Shown here: piece after piece, positions 1-9,351 of the stretch
How the letters are laid out: every line of letters starts with the position of its first letter
How positions within the stretch are numbered: position 1 is the stretch's first letter
NCBI GenBank assembly: GCA_964035575.1
Contig: OZ037833.1
Coordinates: 496,001-560,000 of the forward strand
Source: Rhynchopus sp. YZ270_cl-10
Lineage: Eukaryota > Euglenozoa > Diplonemea > Diplonemida > Diplonemidae
Reading direction: 5' to 3'
DNA length: 64,000 nt
Made by a program: the position numbers and the translations under genes
Notes under the pieces: model-generated
Seen by the model: the letters and a program-made list of their open reading frames with translations, nothing else
The model's database searches: none
Told to the model about the DNA's origin: nothing

Positions 1-498
1 ACAGCCAGCTAGGAACCCGTGCCCAATGGCGGTGACGAAAGGCAAATTTGGTAGGTCCAGTATGGTGTCGCAGTGAGGAAGGGAAGTGTCACGAATGTCA
101 TCCACAATCGACACGCAACTGGAACCAATGCACGTTACTGTACTATACTCGAAGAAGTCATCTGGAATCTCAGTCACAACTTCTGCCTGCAGAAGCAAGG
201 AAGCCACCTTCGGATCGGTCACCTCCTTCAACCTTTCATCTGTGATGTTGGTCTCACCCAGTGCACGAAGTGCTGCTATGGCCTCGTATTTCGTCGTTTT
301 CGTCAGTACTACTTTGTCCCCAGCACTCAGTTCTGTGATGTCCTCCCCTTCCTCCTTCCCTCCGAAGCCCATATGAAAGCTGTCTTCGGCCAACCCCGTT
401 GCTGTCGCCACCTTCCGACGCAGGGCCTCCGTTGTGTCATCCTCACCCACCTCAATCACATGCTCCGTTTCGTCATACCCCTGTATCGTCACATCCAT
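1..498 (-). CDS. Ubl/LRR protein, left tandem copy (N-terminal part, runs off window)
   Basis: The minus strand from an ATG at 498 stays open to the window edge and encodes about 166 residues that match, without indels, the N-terminus of the protein at 2019-3392 (constant offset of 2,894 bp). It covers the ubiquitin-like N-terminus, the linker and the first part of the LRR array. Differences are scattered substitutions, notably at 149-176 (3043-3070 in the other copy), so the two genes are tandem paralogs rather than an assembly echo. The 157 bp upstream of the ATG are also duplicated. The remaining repeats lie outside the window, so completeness cannot be judged. Confidence 0.8.
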   Translation of the reverse strand, partial: MDVTIQGYDETEHVIEVGEDDTTEALRRKVATATGLAEDSFHMGFGGKEEGEDITELSAGDKVVLTKTTKYEAIAALRALGETNITDERLKEVTDPKVASLLLQAEVVTEIPDDFFEYSTVTCIGSSCVSIVDDIRDTSLPHCDTILDLPNLPFVTAIGHGFLAGC

Positions 499-675
499 TT
501 TTTGTGTCTTTCTCTGTTTGTGGTGTTGTGGGATCAGGGAAGAAACAGGGAGCCCAACTCCCCCCACGGAATCGCCAACTAGTTGCTCTGTAACTGTACG
601 CAGACATGTGGCACTTTGCTATGAAGTCGTCCACTCCAAATGACTGCTTTCACGCCTGCAATCGTGGGTGTAGTA

Positions 676-1499
676 CTAACACTCACTCTCCGCTGTGACC
701 TGCTTTGATTTGTCACGCGTCTCAAGTACATAGGCCACCGCGTCTGCGATAGACTTCTCTTTGTCCGTGAGGATCTGGTTGTTGATGGATGCGATCTCCG
801 CCTTCTTGCGTTCTTCTTCAATGAGTTGGTCGTACTTCACGGATGCCTCCAAGCCTTCTCTCCCTGCCTCAAGCATGGCAACGCGCTTTTCAACTTCGAG
901 AAGCTTCCTGCGTTCTTCGTTGAGGAGAAGCGTTTGTCTGGTTTCTTCCAATGCTTCAAAGGTTTCGCGTATTTTGTGTGGAATGGTGGGCTTTGTGACA
1001 CGAACTGCGATGACGTTAATCCCGGTGTTGTGTTTGTCACAGAGCGAGGTGGCTAGCATAGCATCAAGCTGCGCGAATTTGTCGATGTACACCTCGTGAA
1101 GCGTGTGGGTGGAACAGAACTGATTCATCGTACGGTGTATTCTATCAGAAATGATCGCAACGGTGTGTGTACATAGTTGTGAAAAGTTGTGAAAAGTTGT
1201 GAAGCGTTGTGCATAGGATTGAAATTTGTGACATTTTGTGAAACTTTGCGAAACTTTGCAAAACGCCGCCCCCCGGATAGCACCAAAATCCATATTTTAT
1301 CGTAACCTACACCATAGTCTTTGACAGTCGTCTCAACGTGAGAGCGTTGTAACATATTCACCACCTCGATATTCTCAATAGTAACCATCACCCCACCACT
1401 CGTCCCACAAGATATATTACGCACCACATCCGTCTGTGTAGCAACCTGCACCATCTCAATCATATCAATCGGGGTCTTCATCGAAAACCCATGGAGGTC
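676..1499 (-). pseudogene. Erlin-like SPFH protein, partial
   Basis: Two collinear minus-strand segments match the ER raft protein erlin. The upstream segment (about 1499-1296) has the family motif CGTSGGVM followed by IENIEVVNML and ends at YGVGYDK. The downstream segment (about 1158-676) runs AIISDRIHRTMNQFCSTHTL, EVYID, then AVRVTKPTIPHKIRETFE and a Lys/Glu-rich helix. Erlins are SPFH-domain ER membrane proteins acting in ERAD of IP3 receptors and in sterol control. Missing are the N-terminal membrane anchor (roughly the first 50-60 residues) and the last 60 or so residues, where a stop follows AESEC. The two parts are separated by 137 bp holding an inverted-repeat element with no in-frame GT-AG solution that I can find. 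The whole block looks inserted between CAATC direct repeats, so I favour a gene fragment over a working gene. Confidence 0.65.
1159..1284. mobile_element. Introner-like inverted-repeat element inside erlin
   Basis: The right end reads GCCGCCCCCCGGATAGCACC on the plus strand and the interior is made of TTGTGAAAAG-type words. The same end and interior occur at 10147-10270 inside an intron. Here the left terminus is degenerate. It interrupts the erlin reading frame between YDK and AIISDRIH, exactly where the erlin family is continuous. Confidence 0.6.
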
Positions 1500-2018
1500 T
1501 AGAGTGTGAAGCAAGCTGCATCTTCAGGGTTTGTAGCCATGTGGCGAAGCTGGAACAGGGATATAGGAAGACGATTGAACAGGTAAGGTCCTGAGACGGA
1601 GCCTACCCCTTTCCTGGACTGGAATGCCGTAAAGTGGTATTTGATGTTCACAACGCCCACAAAGAAATGAAAAATGTGAATGTCCACCTTGCTAGGATAC
1701 TAATGAGAGGATGGGAGGGTGAAAGTGGAGGGAGATATATCAGATTGCTACTATGTGTGACCCCAATCAATGCAAAAGCGAAGAAGAGAAAAGAAGAAAA
1801 AGATCCGCAAGTCGCAAATATGATTGAGTACGAAGCCGTGTGCTCAGTCCTCCTGTGATGCGAAAAGTCCCCGAGGAGTTGTGGAAGAACTAGGAGAAAA
1901 GTTCGTGGCTGACATCATGCATCGTTTCATTATTATTGTGTCACGTACGTGACCCCATCACGTGCTTTCGACAGCCACGTTAAAGGGCATTGGCTCTGCT
2001 GGCTGCGGCACCATCGCC

Positions 2019-3392
2019 TTAGACATCATCTCCCCCGTCAACTTCTTCTATTCCACTGTCGACAACGGTGTGCACGTCGTGCGGAAGTTGTCCAGCCCAA
2101 GTGTCTGTTTGCAAGCCTGTGAGGTGAACAGTCGACAACTTCGTGCAATGTCCTAAGATCAAGCTCCCGATCGAAGTGACTGCTTGCATGCCTGTGAGGT
2201 CAACGGTCGACAACTTCGTGCAATCAGATAAGAAGTGGCTCCCGATCGCAGTTACTGCTTGCAGGCCTGTGAGGTCAACAGTCGACAATGCTGTGCAACC
2301 AGATAGGAAGCTGTCCCCGATCGAAGTGACTGCTTTCATGCCTGTGAGGTCAACGGTCGACAACGTCGTGCAATCGGCTAAGAAGTACTCCCCGATCGAA
2401 GTGACTTCTTGCATGCCTGTGAGGTCAACGTTCGACAACTTCGTGCAATCAGCTAAGAAGAAGTCCCCGATCGAAGTAACTGCTTTCATGCCTGTGAGGT
2501 CAACAGTTGACAACGCCGTGCAACCATTTAGGAAGCAGTTCCCGATCGAAGTGACAGCTTGCATGCCCGTGAGGTCAACAGTCGACAACGACGTGCAAGC
2601 ACCTAGGAAGTAGTCCCCGATGAAGGTGACTGCTTGCATGCCTGTGAGGTCAACAGTTGACAACGACGTGCAATTGCGTAAGAAGTAGTTCCCGATCGAA
2701 CTGACTGCTTGCATGTCTGTGAGGTCAACAGTCGACAACGATGTGCAACCAACTAGGAAGCAGCTCCCGATCGAAGTGACTGCTTTCATGTCTGTGAGGT
2801 CAACGGTCGACAACGACGTGCAATTGCGTAAGAAGTAGTTCCCGATCGACGTGACTGCTTTCATGCCTGTGAGGTCAACAGTCGACAACATTGTACAGTC
2901 AGCTAGGAACCGGTGCCCAATCGCGGTGACGAAAGGCAACTTTGGTAGGTCCAGTTTGGTGTCGCAGTGAGGAAGGGAAGTGTCACGAATGTCATCCACA
3001 ATCGACACGCAACTGGAACCAATGCACGTTACTTCACTTTTCTCAAAGAAGCCATCAGGGATCGCAGTCACAACTTCTGCCTGCAGAAGCAAGGAAGCCA
3101 CCTTCGGATCGGTCACCTCCTTCAACCTTTCATCTGTGATGTTGGTCTCACCCAGTGCACGAAGTGCTGCTATGGCCTCGTATTTCGTCGTTTTCGTCAG
3201 TACTACTTTGTCCCCAGCACTCAGTTCTGTGATGTCCTCCCCTTCCTCCTTCCCTCCGAAGCCCATATGAAAGCTGTCTTCGGCCAACCCCGTTGCTGTC
3301 GCCACCTTCCGACGCAGGGCCTCCGTTGTGTCATCCTCACCCACCTCAATCACATGCTCCGTTTCGTCATACCCCTGTATCGTCACATCCAT
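2019..3392 (-). CDS. Ubiquitin-like plus BspA-type leucine-rich-repeat protein
   Basis: 457 residues from an ATG at 3392. Residues 1-70 look like a ubiquitin-type beta-grasp (MDVTIQGYDE, then EALRRKVA, ATGL, FGGK, and GDKVVL near 60). Residues 70-150 form a linker with an AIPDGFF segment. From about 150 to 430 there are some eleven repeats of 23 residues with the pattern LSTVDLTGMKAVTSIGNYFL followed by two residues and C, typical of BspA/LRR_5 proteins in parasitic and free-living protists. No signal peptide or membrane segment is visible, so an intracellular protein is likely; the function is unknown. The repeats are near-identical at DNA level (69-bp periodicity, 2090-2900), so copy number probably varies. 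It is the right member of a tandem pair with the partial gene at 1-498. Confidence 0.85.
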   Translation of the reverse strand: MDVTIQGYDETEHVIEVGEDDTTEALRRKVATATGLAEDSFHMGFGGKEEGEDITELSAGDKVVLTKTTKYEAIAALRALGETNITDERLKEVTDPKVASLLLQAEVVTAIPDGFFEKSEVTCIGSSCVSIVDDIRDTSLPHCDTKLDLPKLPFVTAIGHRFLADCTMLSTVDLTGMKAVTSIGNYFLRNCTSLSTVDLTDMKAVTSIGSCFLVGCTSLSTVDLTDMQAVSSIGNYFLRNCTSLSTVDLTGMQAVTFIGDYFLGACTSLSTVDLTGMQAVTSIGNCFLNGCTALSTVDLTGMKAVTSIGDFFLADCTKLSNVDLTGMQEVTSIGEYFLADCTTLSTVDLTGMKAVTSIGDSFLSGCTALSTVDLTGLQAVTAIGSHFLSDCTKLSTVDLTGMQAVTSIGSLILGHCTKLSTVHLTGLQTDTWAGQLPHDVHTVVDSGIEEVDGGDDV

Positions 3393-4277
3393 TTTTTGTG
3401 TCTTTCACTGTTTGTGGTGTTGTGGGATCAGGGAAGAAACAGGGAGCCCAACTCCCCCCACGGAATCGCCAACTAGTTGTTCTGTAACCGTACGCAGACA
3501 TGCGGCACTTTGCTATGAAATCGTCCAGGACCAGTGACTGTTTCAGGCATGCAATCAACGCAAAGCGCAGAAGAGAAAAGCAGAAAAAGATCCGCAAGTC
3601 GCAAATATGTTACAGTAAGACAACAAACATCGGTGGGGTAAAAACCCTCCTTAGAGCTTTGATATCCCAAAATCCACCTTAGTTTTTACCCCTCCGGTGT
3701 TTTTACCCCACCTATGTTCCTACCCCACCGGTGTTTATACCAGTGGATATCATACTTTGGGGTATGTAACGGTGGGGTCATTTTGAAAAATTGGCCAAAA
3801 TGTTATCCACTTAAATTTTCACACATTATTGTCCCATAGTCTTATACCCAGGCCAAAAAAAAACGTGAAGCCCACCCCCTCTTTGCGTACATATTGCGTA
3901 CATATTGCGTACTTCGTGATACACCTCGTCGGGAGTACCAAACACGGAAAATATGGAGAAATGAGGTGAGATATTGGGGAAAAGGGTGGGGCTTGCCATC
4001 AAAATTCTCATGTCCAGGGGTAGAAACATCGGTGGGGTAAAAACCCTCCTTAGAATTTTGAAATCCCAAAATCCACCTTAGTTTTTACCCCTCCGGTGTT
4101 TATTATCTTACTATAGAGTACGAAGCCGTGTGCTCAGTCCTCTTGTGATGCGAAAAGTCCCCGAGGAGTTATGGAAGAACTAGGAGAAAAGTTCGTGGCT
4201 GACATCATGTATCGTTTCATTATTATTGTGTACGTACGTGACCCCATCACGCTGCTTTAGACAGCCATGTTAAAAAG
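2895..4277. repeat. Tandem segmental duplication, right copy
   Basis: Matches 1-660 and 1769-1985. The match breaks only at 3613-4113, a MITE insertion, and resumes at GAGTACGAAGCCGTG. See the left copy for the alignment logic. Confidence 0.8.
3613..4113. mobile_element. MITE, TA-flanked, 501 bp
   Basis: Begins CAGTAAGACAACAAACATCG and ends in the near-exact reverse complement (TTATTATCTTACTA), flanked by TA on both sides. The corresponding uninterrupted site is at about 1826-1840 in the left segmental copy. The interior contains further nested inverted copies of GGTGGGGTAAAAACC and TTTTTACCCCTCCGG. There is no transposase. CAGT termini and TA duplication are Tc1/mariner traits. Confidence 0.8.
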
Positions 4278-4475
4278 GGGGTACAAATATAAAATGGATC
4301 TGTTGTGCAGACACCCTCCCAAAAGAGATTCGGTCATTACTTCAAAAATGGGTGTTAAAAATATCTGAAAAAAGATAAAGCCTTCACTTTTTGAAGAGAA
4401 AAAAATTCTAGATTATCGTTTTTCTTTGAGTTCTACGTTGTGCGAAAGAAGGTGGCGGGGACGTTTTTTTTTTTA

Positions 4476-4580
4476 CAGTAAGACAACAAACACCGGGGGT
4501 AAAAACTTAAGTGGATTTTTGGAATTTAAAAATTCTGAGGAAGGTTTTTTTTTACCCCTCCGATATTTGTTGTCGTACTG
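4476..4580. mobile_element. Short MITE of the same family, 105 bp
   Basis: Starts CAGTAAGACAACAAACACCG and ends GATATTTGTTGTCGTACTG, with TA on both flanks (4474-4475 and 4581-4582). It is nearly a single hairpin and is the minimal version of the 501 bp element at 3613. The stretch from 4581 to 4951 holds no gene that I can support. Confidence 0.75.
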
Positions 4581-4951
4581 TATTTATTTTCGCCCCGTGT
4601 TCCTCCCACCCTTTTACTCACCCAACCCCAACCCTTTCTGCTACCAGGAGAAAAACCCTCAGTACCCTCCCGTCCAAAGTGCCGCTCCCTCACCCTCTCC
4701 TCCTTGTTGTAGTTTGATGCGTTGACGCTTCCACACTGACAACAACAAGGGCGAATGACATGACACTTTCCGCTCACAAAGTAGTGTGCGTAAAAACAAT
4801 CAACGCTCTCCATATTCCCCCCTCCCCGGGCCCCTCCCCCATTCATATTTCATCAATTCCTATGAGACTCTTAATAACTTCTCAAAAGATGTTTTTCCAT
4901 CGACAATCACCCCAAGGTAATTACCGTGATCGTAAAAATGTCAGAATGTAC

Positions 4952-6799
4952 TCAAAACGCCCCCTTGATAAGCGGGTGATGCATCAGACGTGTCTGCGCA
5001 GGGTCCAGCTTCGACACCCACACCGTTTCCCCATAGGTCCGCTTCAGGGCGATGATGCAGTCTGCCGCTGCTGTTGCCGCTTGGCGACAGTCACACTGCA
5101 AGGCTTCAAATAGGTAATGCACGAGGTTGCTCACCCAGGAGGACAACGGGCGCTTTCCGCAATGCGCTACAATCTCTGGCACGCACCGCCACACCGTCTT
5201 CCAGTACACCGGGTACGCCACGAAGTGTTTGACGCGAAGGGTGTCAGGGATTGCCTCCAGAAGCGGCAGCAGTGTTGCAGCCGGCACCCCATTGCAGCTC
5301 AGCTCTCTCAAGGCGTACACCGCTGTGTCGGTTGCATACCAAGGGTCCAAATCGGTCCTCGCCTTCCCAGGCCCTCCAGAACACCCCGTATGCATCGTTT
5401 CTCCGAGAACCCTCGCGGTGGAAGGTCCTGGAGCGAGACTGCCGCAGCCGTACATAGGTTTGCCGGTGTGCGCCGCAACGTCATTGTCGTGTTTTTGCTT
5501 TGCCACGCCAAAGGTGGTGACGTTCGAAAGGTCGGTAGAGGACTGTGTAGATTCAGGCTGGGTGTGGATTTTGGCAAGCAACTCTTTCACGTCAATAAGA
5601 ACCTTAGACAGGGTGGCGTCAGAGATGGACGCGAAGTTCGCCAATGCGCTAGCCGCATTGCTGCGAACAGAGGGTATTGCGTCCTCCGCTTGGTACAGAA
5701 ATCGTGCATATCCCCGAGACGTTTCTTCTTCCGATATACTATCAGGAAACCTACGAAGAATATGACTAACACAAAGACACGCTACATCACGGACCGGCCA
5801 AGAAGGATCTTCGCACGCCCCATCTGCAGCGTCAAGCAGCGTTGTGACGTACGGTTTCATCGTCTCCTCCTGCGGCATTTTTTTGAACAGTTCTGCAATA
5901 CAGTTGCACGCCGCCTCGCGAACAGCGTGGTTCTTTTCGACAATTTGGGCACAATAATACGCAACCACCGCTGCGATATGCTTCCCCACCAATATCACCC
6001 CATTCTGCCCAACCAACTCTTTCCAAAAGGCGTGCGTAACACTCCGCACACCTTCCGCAACGTAGTACCGATTCATACAAATCCTCGGTAACAGCAGTGT
6101 GTGCACCTCATCAACGTCATCTCGAAGTTGCGTTCTGCAAAATGCCTGCGCACAGTGTGTCGCCCTATACCGTACCTGAGACCAATTATCCTGCAGACCG
6201 ACCGCCAAAGCGGTTAGTAATACCGTTCGTGTCGTCCCAACTACCTCTAGCTCTTCCCCCTTCAGATTCAGAATGCTTTCTGTCACTCCGCAGGCAGCTT
6301 CGCGGACAAACCTATTTGGGTGAGCGGAAAATTCGCACATCAAAGTGATCAGTTCTTCTGCGATTTCGTTCGTCAAATCCGTGGTCGGTGTGACCACGTA
6401 TTCTGCACCAAGCTGGATAGGCGAGGAAAGGTGTGGGGTAGATGGAGTATCCGCGTCTGGATCGGTCGGAAGGTGCGTAGGGGTGCTTGGGGGGGTGAAT
6501 TGCGCGATGCCGGGAATATGTTTTGGGGTCGTTGCGGGGGAGCTGGGGGACATCCCCGGGATGACGCCACCCACAACGTTGTCCCCTCCCACAATGCACG
6601 CGTAGCACTGCAGCCGTTTCAACGCACGCTCCAAAGGGATCCACCCTTCCGATTGAATGCGAACCGTCTCCCCACCCGGTGCAGTCGCCCCAGCGCAGCC
6701 TACGTCGCGTTCAGAGCAATTCATCACCTCATCAATCAAGTTCCTCCACAACACTCCCCCCTCAGCTTCCCATGCAGGAAGGGGTGAATTTTGATCCAT
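4952..6799 (-). CDS. HEAT/ARM-repeat protein, unnamed
   Basis: About 615 residues if started at the ATG at 6799 (MDQNSPLPAW). The frame is open back to 6931, but those 44 residues are low-complexity, UTR-like sequence. Residues 100-135 are Pro/Ser/Thr-rich. From about 150 onward are helical repeats, including EAACGVTESILNL, VRYRATHCAQAF, HAVREAACNCIAELF, VRDVACLCVSHIL and VRSNAASALANF, the classic HEAT/ARM pattern. A second helical block ends the protein (QAATAAADCIIALKRTYG). Such proteins are scaffolds, and I do not recognise the orthologous family. No targeting signal is visible. No intron is needed. Upstream (6850-6890) there is a long CT-rich tract on the coding strand, a possible trans-splice acceptor region. 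Confidence 0.8.
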   Translation of the reverse strand: MDQNSPLPAWEAEGGVLWRNLIDEVMNCSERDVGCAGATAPGGETVRIQSEGWIPLERALKRLQCYACIVGGDNVVGGVIPGMSPSSPATTPKHIPGIAQFTPPSTPTHLPTDPDADTPSTPHLSSPIQLGAEYVVTPTTDLTNEIAEELITLMCEFSAHPNRFVREAACGVTESILNLKGEELEVVGTTRTVLLTALAVGLQDNWSQVRYRATHCAQAFCRTQLRDDVDEVHTLLLPRICMNRYYVAEGVRSVTHAFWKELVGQNGVILVGKHIAAVVAYYCAQIVEKNHAVREAACNCIAELFKKMPQEETMKPYVTTLLDAADGACEDPSWPVRDVACLCVSHILRRFPDSISEEETSRGYARFLYQAEDAIPSVRSNAASALANFASISDATLSKVLIDVKELLAKIHTQPESTQSSTDLSNVTTFGVAKQKHDNDVAAHTGKPMYGCGSLAPGPSTARVLGETMHTGCSGGPGKARTDLDPWYATDTAVYALRELSCNGVPAATLLPLLEAIPDTLRVKHFVAYPVYWKTVWRCVPEIVAHCGKRPLSSWVSNLVHYLFEALQCDCRQAATAAADCIIALKRTYGETVWVSKLDPAQTRLMHHPLIKGAF

Positions 6800-7689
6800 T
6801 TTTTTTTTGAAAATTTCCAACAATTTTTTTGGTCCCTCTTTTTGTGGTTTTGTTTGCAAGAGAGGGAGAGGGAGAGAGATGGAGAAACCCGGTGGTAAAA
6901 ATAAAAAAAAAAATTGGTTCTTGGGAGCCACCCGAGTGGTCGCTCATCAGATCCCACAAAGGTGTAGGTGTAGGTGTTCATCTAGACAGCAGGACGGTGG
7001 ACATGGAAGTCGGCATCCGTGCCGAAAAGCGATCGTATGCTAAATACAGAAGCCTTTCTTTCTTAAAAAAGAGGATTTTGAGAAATGGGAGGGAAGGAGA
7101 GTAGGAGTGGAGGGGTGAAGTACAAAAAAGAAAATTGCAGTATTTGTTTGTTTTTAGTTTTCCATAGAGGTCTCTTTTTTTTTGGGAGCCGAGTTTGTGG
7201 TTTTTTTTTTTAAAATTTTTCTTAGAGTGGGGAGCTGGGATGGGGAGAGGGGGAGAGGACAAGAAAAAGGAGGTGCGTATAAACCACTCATCCCTTTTTA
7301 AGGTTTCCTCTCATATGCTTGCAATGACGTGAACAGAAAAAGGGAAAAAAAAGAAAAGAAAAGAAAAGAGTGGAAAACCTATCCAGACCTTCGTAAGAAG
7401 CTGTAGGGCTTTCTTCTAATTTTTTCCCCCTCTTTTTGAATTTTTTCCATTTTTTTTTTTTTTTGATAAATGGGTTTCCGCCAGGATTTGGGGTTTCCGA
7501 AATTGGGGTGTACCATGAAAACGACCCCCAAAAAATTTTTTTTCTCCCCGAAAAAGCGGTCGTCGCGCGCTTCGCGCGCGCCTCCCTGGCAGACACAGGT
7601 AGAGAGGCGAAGCGTGCGGGGGGGTGCTACAAAAATTTTTTTTGGGAAGGGTTGAAAGGGCAGAAGGGGAAGTGCGAGATACGCTCACT
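6800..7689. other. Spacer with homopolymers and a GC hairpin
   Basis: No gene is supported. It contains long T and A runs and, at about 7547-7605, a hairpin-rich word (AAAAGCGGTCGTCGCGCGCT then CGCGCGCGCCTCCCTGGCAG). Related words recur at 46067-46110 and, inverted, at 47260-47315, so this is a dispersed repeat. Confidence 0.5.
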
Positions 7690-7844
7690 ACCGGTTGAGG
7701 TGTCACTTCCACTGGCCGTATCGCCTCGTCAACCGTGGGAGGGGTCTCCTTCTTGACCAAGACAAGTCGGCTCTGCCGCAGCTTTGGCACAACTTTTTGG
7801 GTTTTAGCACCAGGCTTTTTAGCACCAGCTTTGATAGCAACCAT
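7690..7844 (-). CDS. Possible short exon, basic N-terminus
   Basis: An ATG at 7844 opens a frame beginning MVAIKAGAKKPGAKTQKVV, then LRQSRLVLVKKETPP and ending near EVTPQPVVS, with GC-rich, coding-like composition unlike its surroundings. A donor such as CCG|GTAGTGAG lies at the end of this stretch. The frame then runs into repeat sequence. No partner exon was found, so this may be a gene start, a fragment, or chance. Confidence 0.25.
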
Positions 7845-8085
7845 GTTAAGCTTCACAGCTGTGTTGTCTGGTAGAGGTGGTTCATTTGGAGGTCGGGGGT
7901 GGAAGCTTAACAAGGTAAGGAGTCTTGTGAGAGGGTGATGGTATTTGCTTTTTTCATTGCATGGCGCTACACAGTGATTACAGTGCTGCCGTTGGAACAT
8001 GTAATAGAAAGTGAATGCACGCATCGCTTGCACCGAAGCCTCCTTTAGTTTAGAATATAGCAACATCAAATAGCCAGCAACACAG

Positions 8086-8345
8086 CGCCGCAGGCGCACG
8101 GTACGCTACTTTTTTCCTTTTTTTCCTAGATTTTACCCCCCTTTTCTTCCACTTCTTTTGACACAGCGAGCCAAACGCTCTGCACGGTGGGGTCACATGA
8201 CCACGGGGGGTCATCTACAACCTCTAAAACCCCATTTTTCTCGGGGTGTACTTTGGTACACCCCGAATCCCTGTAAAAATCCAAATTTTTCCGGGAAAAA
8301 TATTGGGGTGTACCAAAGTACACCCCGGTACACCTTGGCGGAAAC
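8086..8345. repeat. GCGCCGCAGGCGC-type repeat and paired palindromes
   Basis: 8089-8205 starts GCGCCGCAGGCGCACGGTAC, passes through a T-rich arm with a TTCTTTTGAC word and ends CACGGTGGGGTCACATG. The same order is found at 37875-37990. It is followed by the palindrome GGGGTGTACTTTGGTACACC at about 8235 and its inverted counterpart at about 8305. From 8346 to 9114 I see only homopolymers, plus about 70 bp at 8355-8425 repeated at 14415-14480. Confidence 0.6.
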
Positions 8346-9114
8346 TCTGTAAATTGGTTGGAGTAGTGTAGTTGCCTCGGTAGTGTTGCCACAGTTTTGT
8401 GCAAATCCTCCACTGTCGTTTTTTTTTTTTTGTGTTGGACCAGCAGCCATGCTCCCAATCCATTTTTCGAAAGGTGATACCGCGAGCTTTTGTACGATAC
8501 ACAAAAAAAAAATGACATTTTTGAAAGTGTCTCTCTACAACACATTAAAGAAAAATCAATTGTGTGAGGAGAGAAAATGAAAAAAATGAAAAATTGAAAA
8601 ACGAACAAAAGAAATAATGAAAATGGGGTAAGTGTGTGGGGAAAACAAAATGATCTTGTTTTTGAATTTCTTTTTGTCACTTTTTTTTTTGGTAGAAACA
8701 AGCAGCAGGCTTATCGCTATTCCACTGCCCTCTTCCTGGGGGGTTCGGACCACGTCACGTTCGGCTCAAATGCAAATGGCGAAGGTTTCAGAGGGGTTAC
8801 CAACACTTCCTCAGGGGAAAAAAAAAAATTGCAGCCCGATTTTGACATTTGACCACACACCGACCGCCTCCCCCGATTTAGCGATAAGCCTGTATTGGGT
8901 CTCACCATTGCGTTAGCAAGGCTGATTTTATCTTTTTTTTTGGGTTCATTTTTCCCTCCTCACCCCACCTTTTTTCTTTATTTTTTTATATTTTTTTTCG
9001 TAAAAAAAAGCTGGAAAGCTTTCTGTTGGGTGGGAATCCTTTTGAAAAAAAAAAAAAAAAAATGGAACAACGCGTGCGATTACCACACGGCAATGGGAGT
9101 ATACACCGGTTTTG

Positions 9115-9250
9115 TGCACCCAGGTACCCAGACCCACGCAGTGTCACATGACCTCAGTGCGAGTGACCCACACATGTGGGAATGTGACACCCTAAAATTT
9201 ACCCTGTCTTCGCGCACCTTCGGTACAACGCCGCAGACAAGCCAAACGGT
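9115..9250. mobile_element. Fragment of the 12.6 kb transposon family
   Basis: The stretch CCAGGTACCCAGACCCACGC through CGCACCTTCGGTACAACG and GACAAGCCAAAC matches 41783-41905, and its last part matches 54740-54790. It is a short decayed piece of the same DNA transposon. Confidence 0.5.
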
Positions 9251-9351
9251 TCTTTTTGCTTTTGAGGAAATGAGTGAAGTGAGAAAACACGAAAGGGGAG
9301 AGAAGGGTGAGGTAGATGTGATGATGTGGTTATTTTTTTCTTCTTCTTCTT

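Larger units (their letters stand above)
1..1985. repeat. Tandem segmental duplication, left copy
   Basis: Bases 1 to about 660 match 2895 to about 3552, and 1769-1985 matches 3553-3610 plus 4116-4277. The left copy carries an extra block of about 1.1 kb (661-1768, the erlin fragment); the right copy carries an extra 0.5 kb MITE. Reading the two copies against each other therefore shows both insertions. Confidence 0.8.

Noticed and set aside
1499-1687. Frame 1499-1687 as the erlin N-terminal exon
   Set aside because: No membrane anchor or erlin-like residues are visible; it does not join the recognised segment in a family-consistent way.
6800-6931. Extension of the HEAT protein to 6931
   Set aside because: The 44 extra residues derive from a CT/T-rich leader resembling a UTR; the ATG at 6799 starts the complex sequence.
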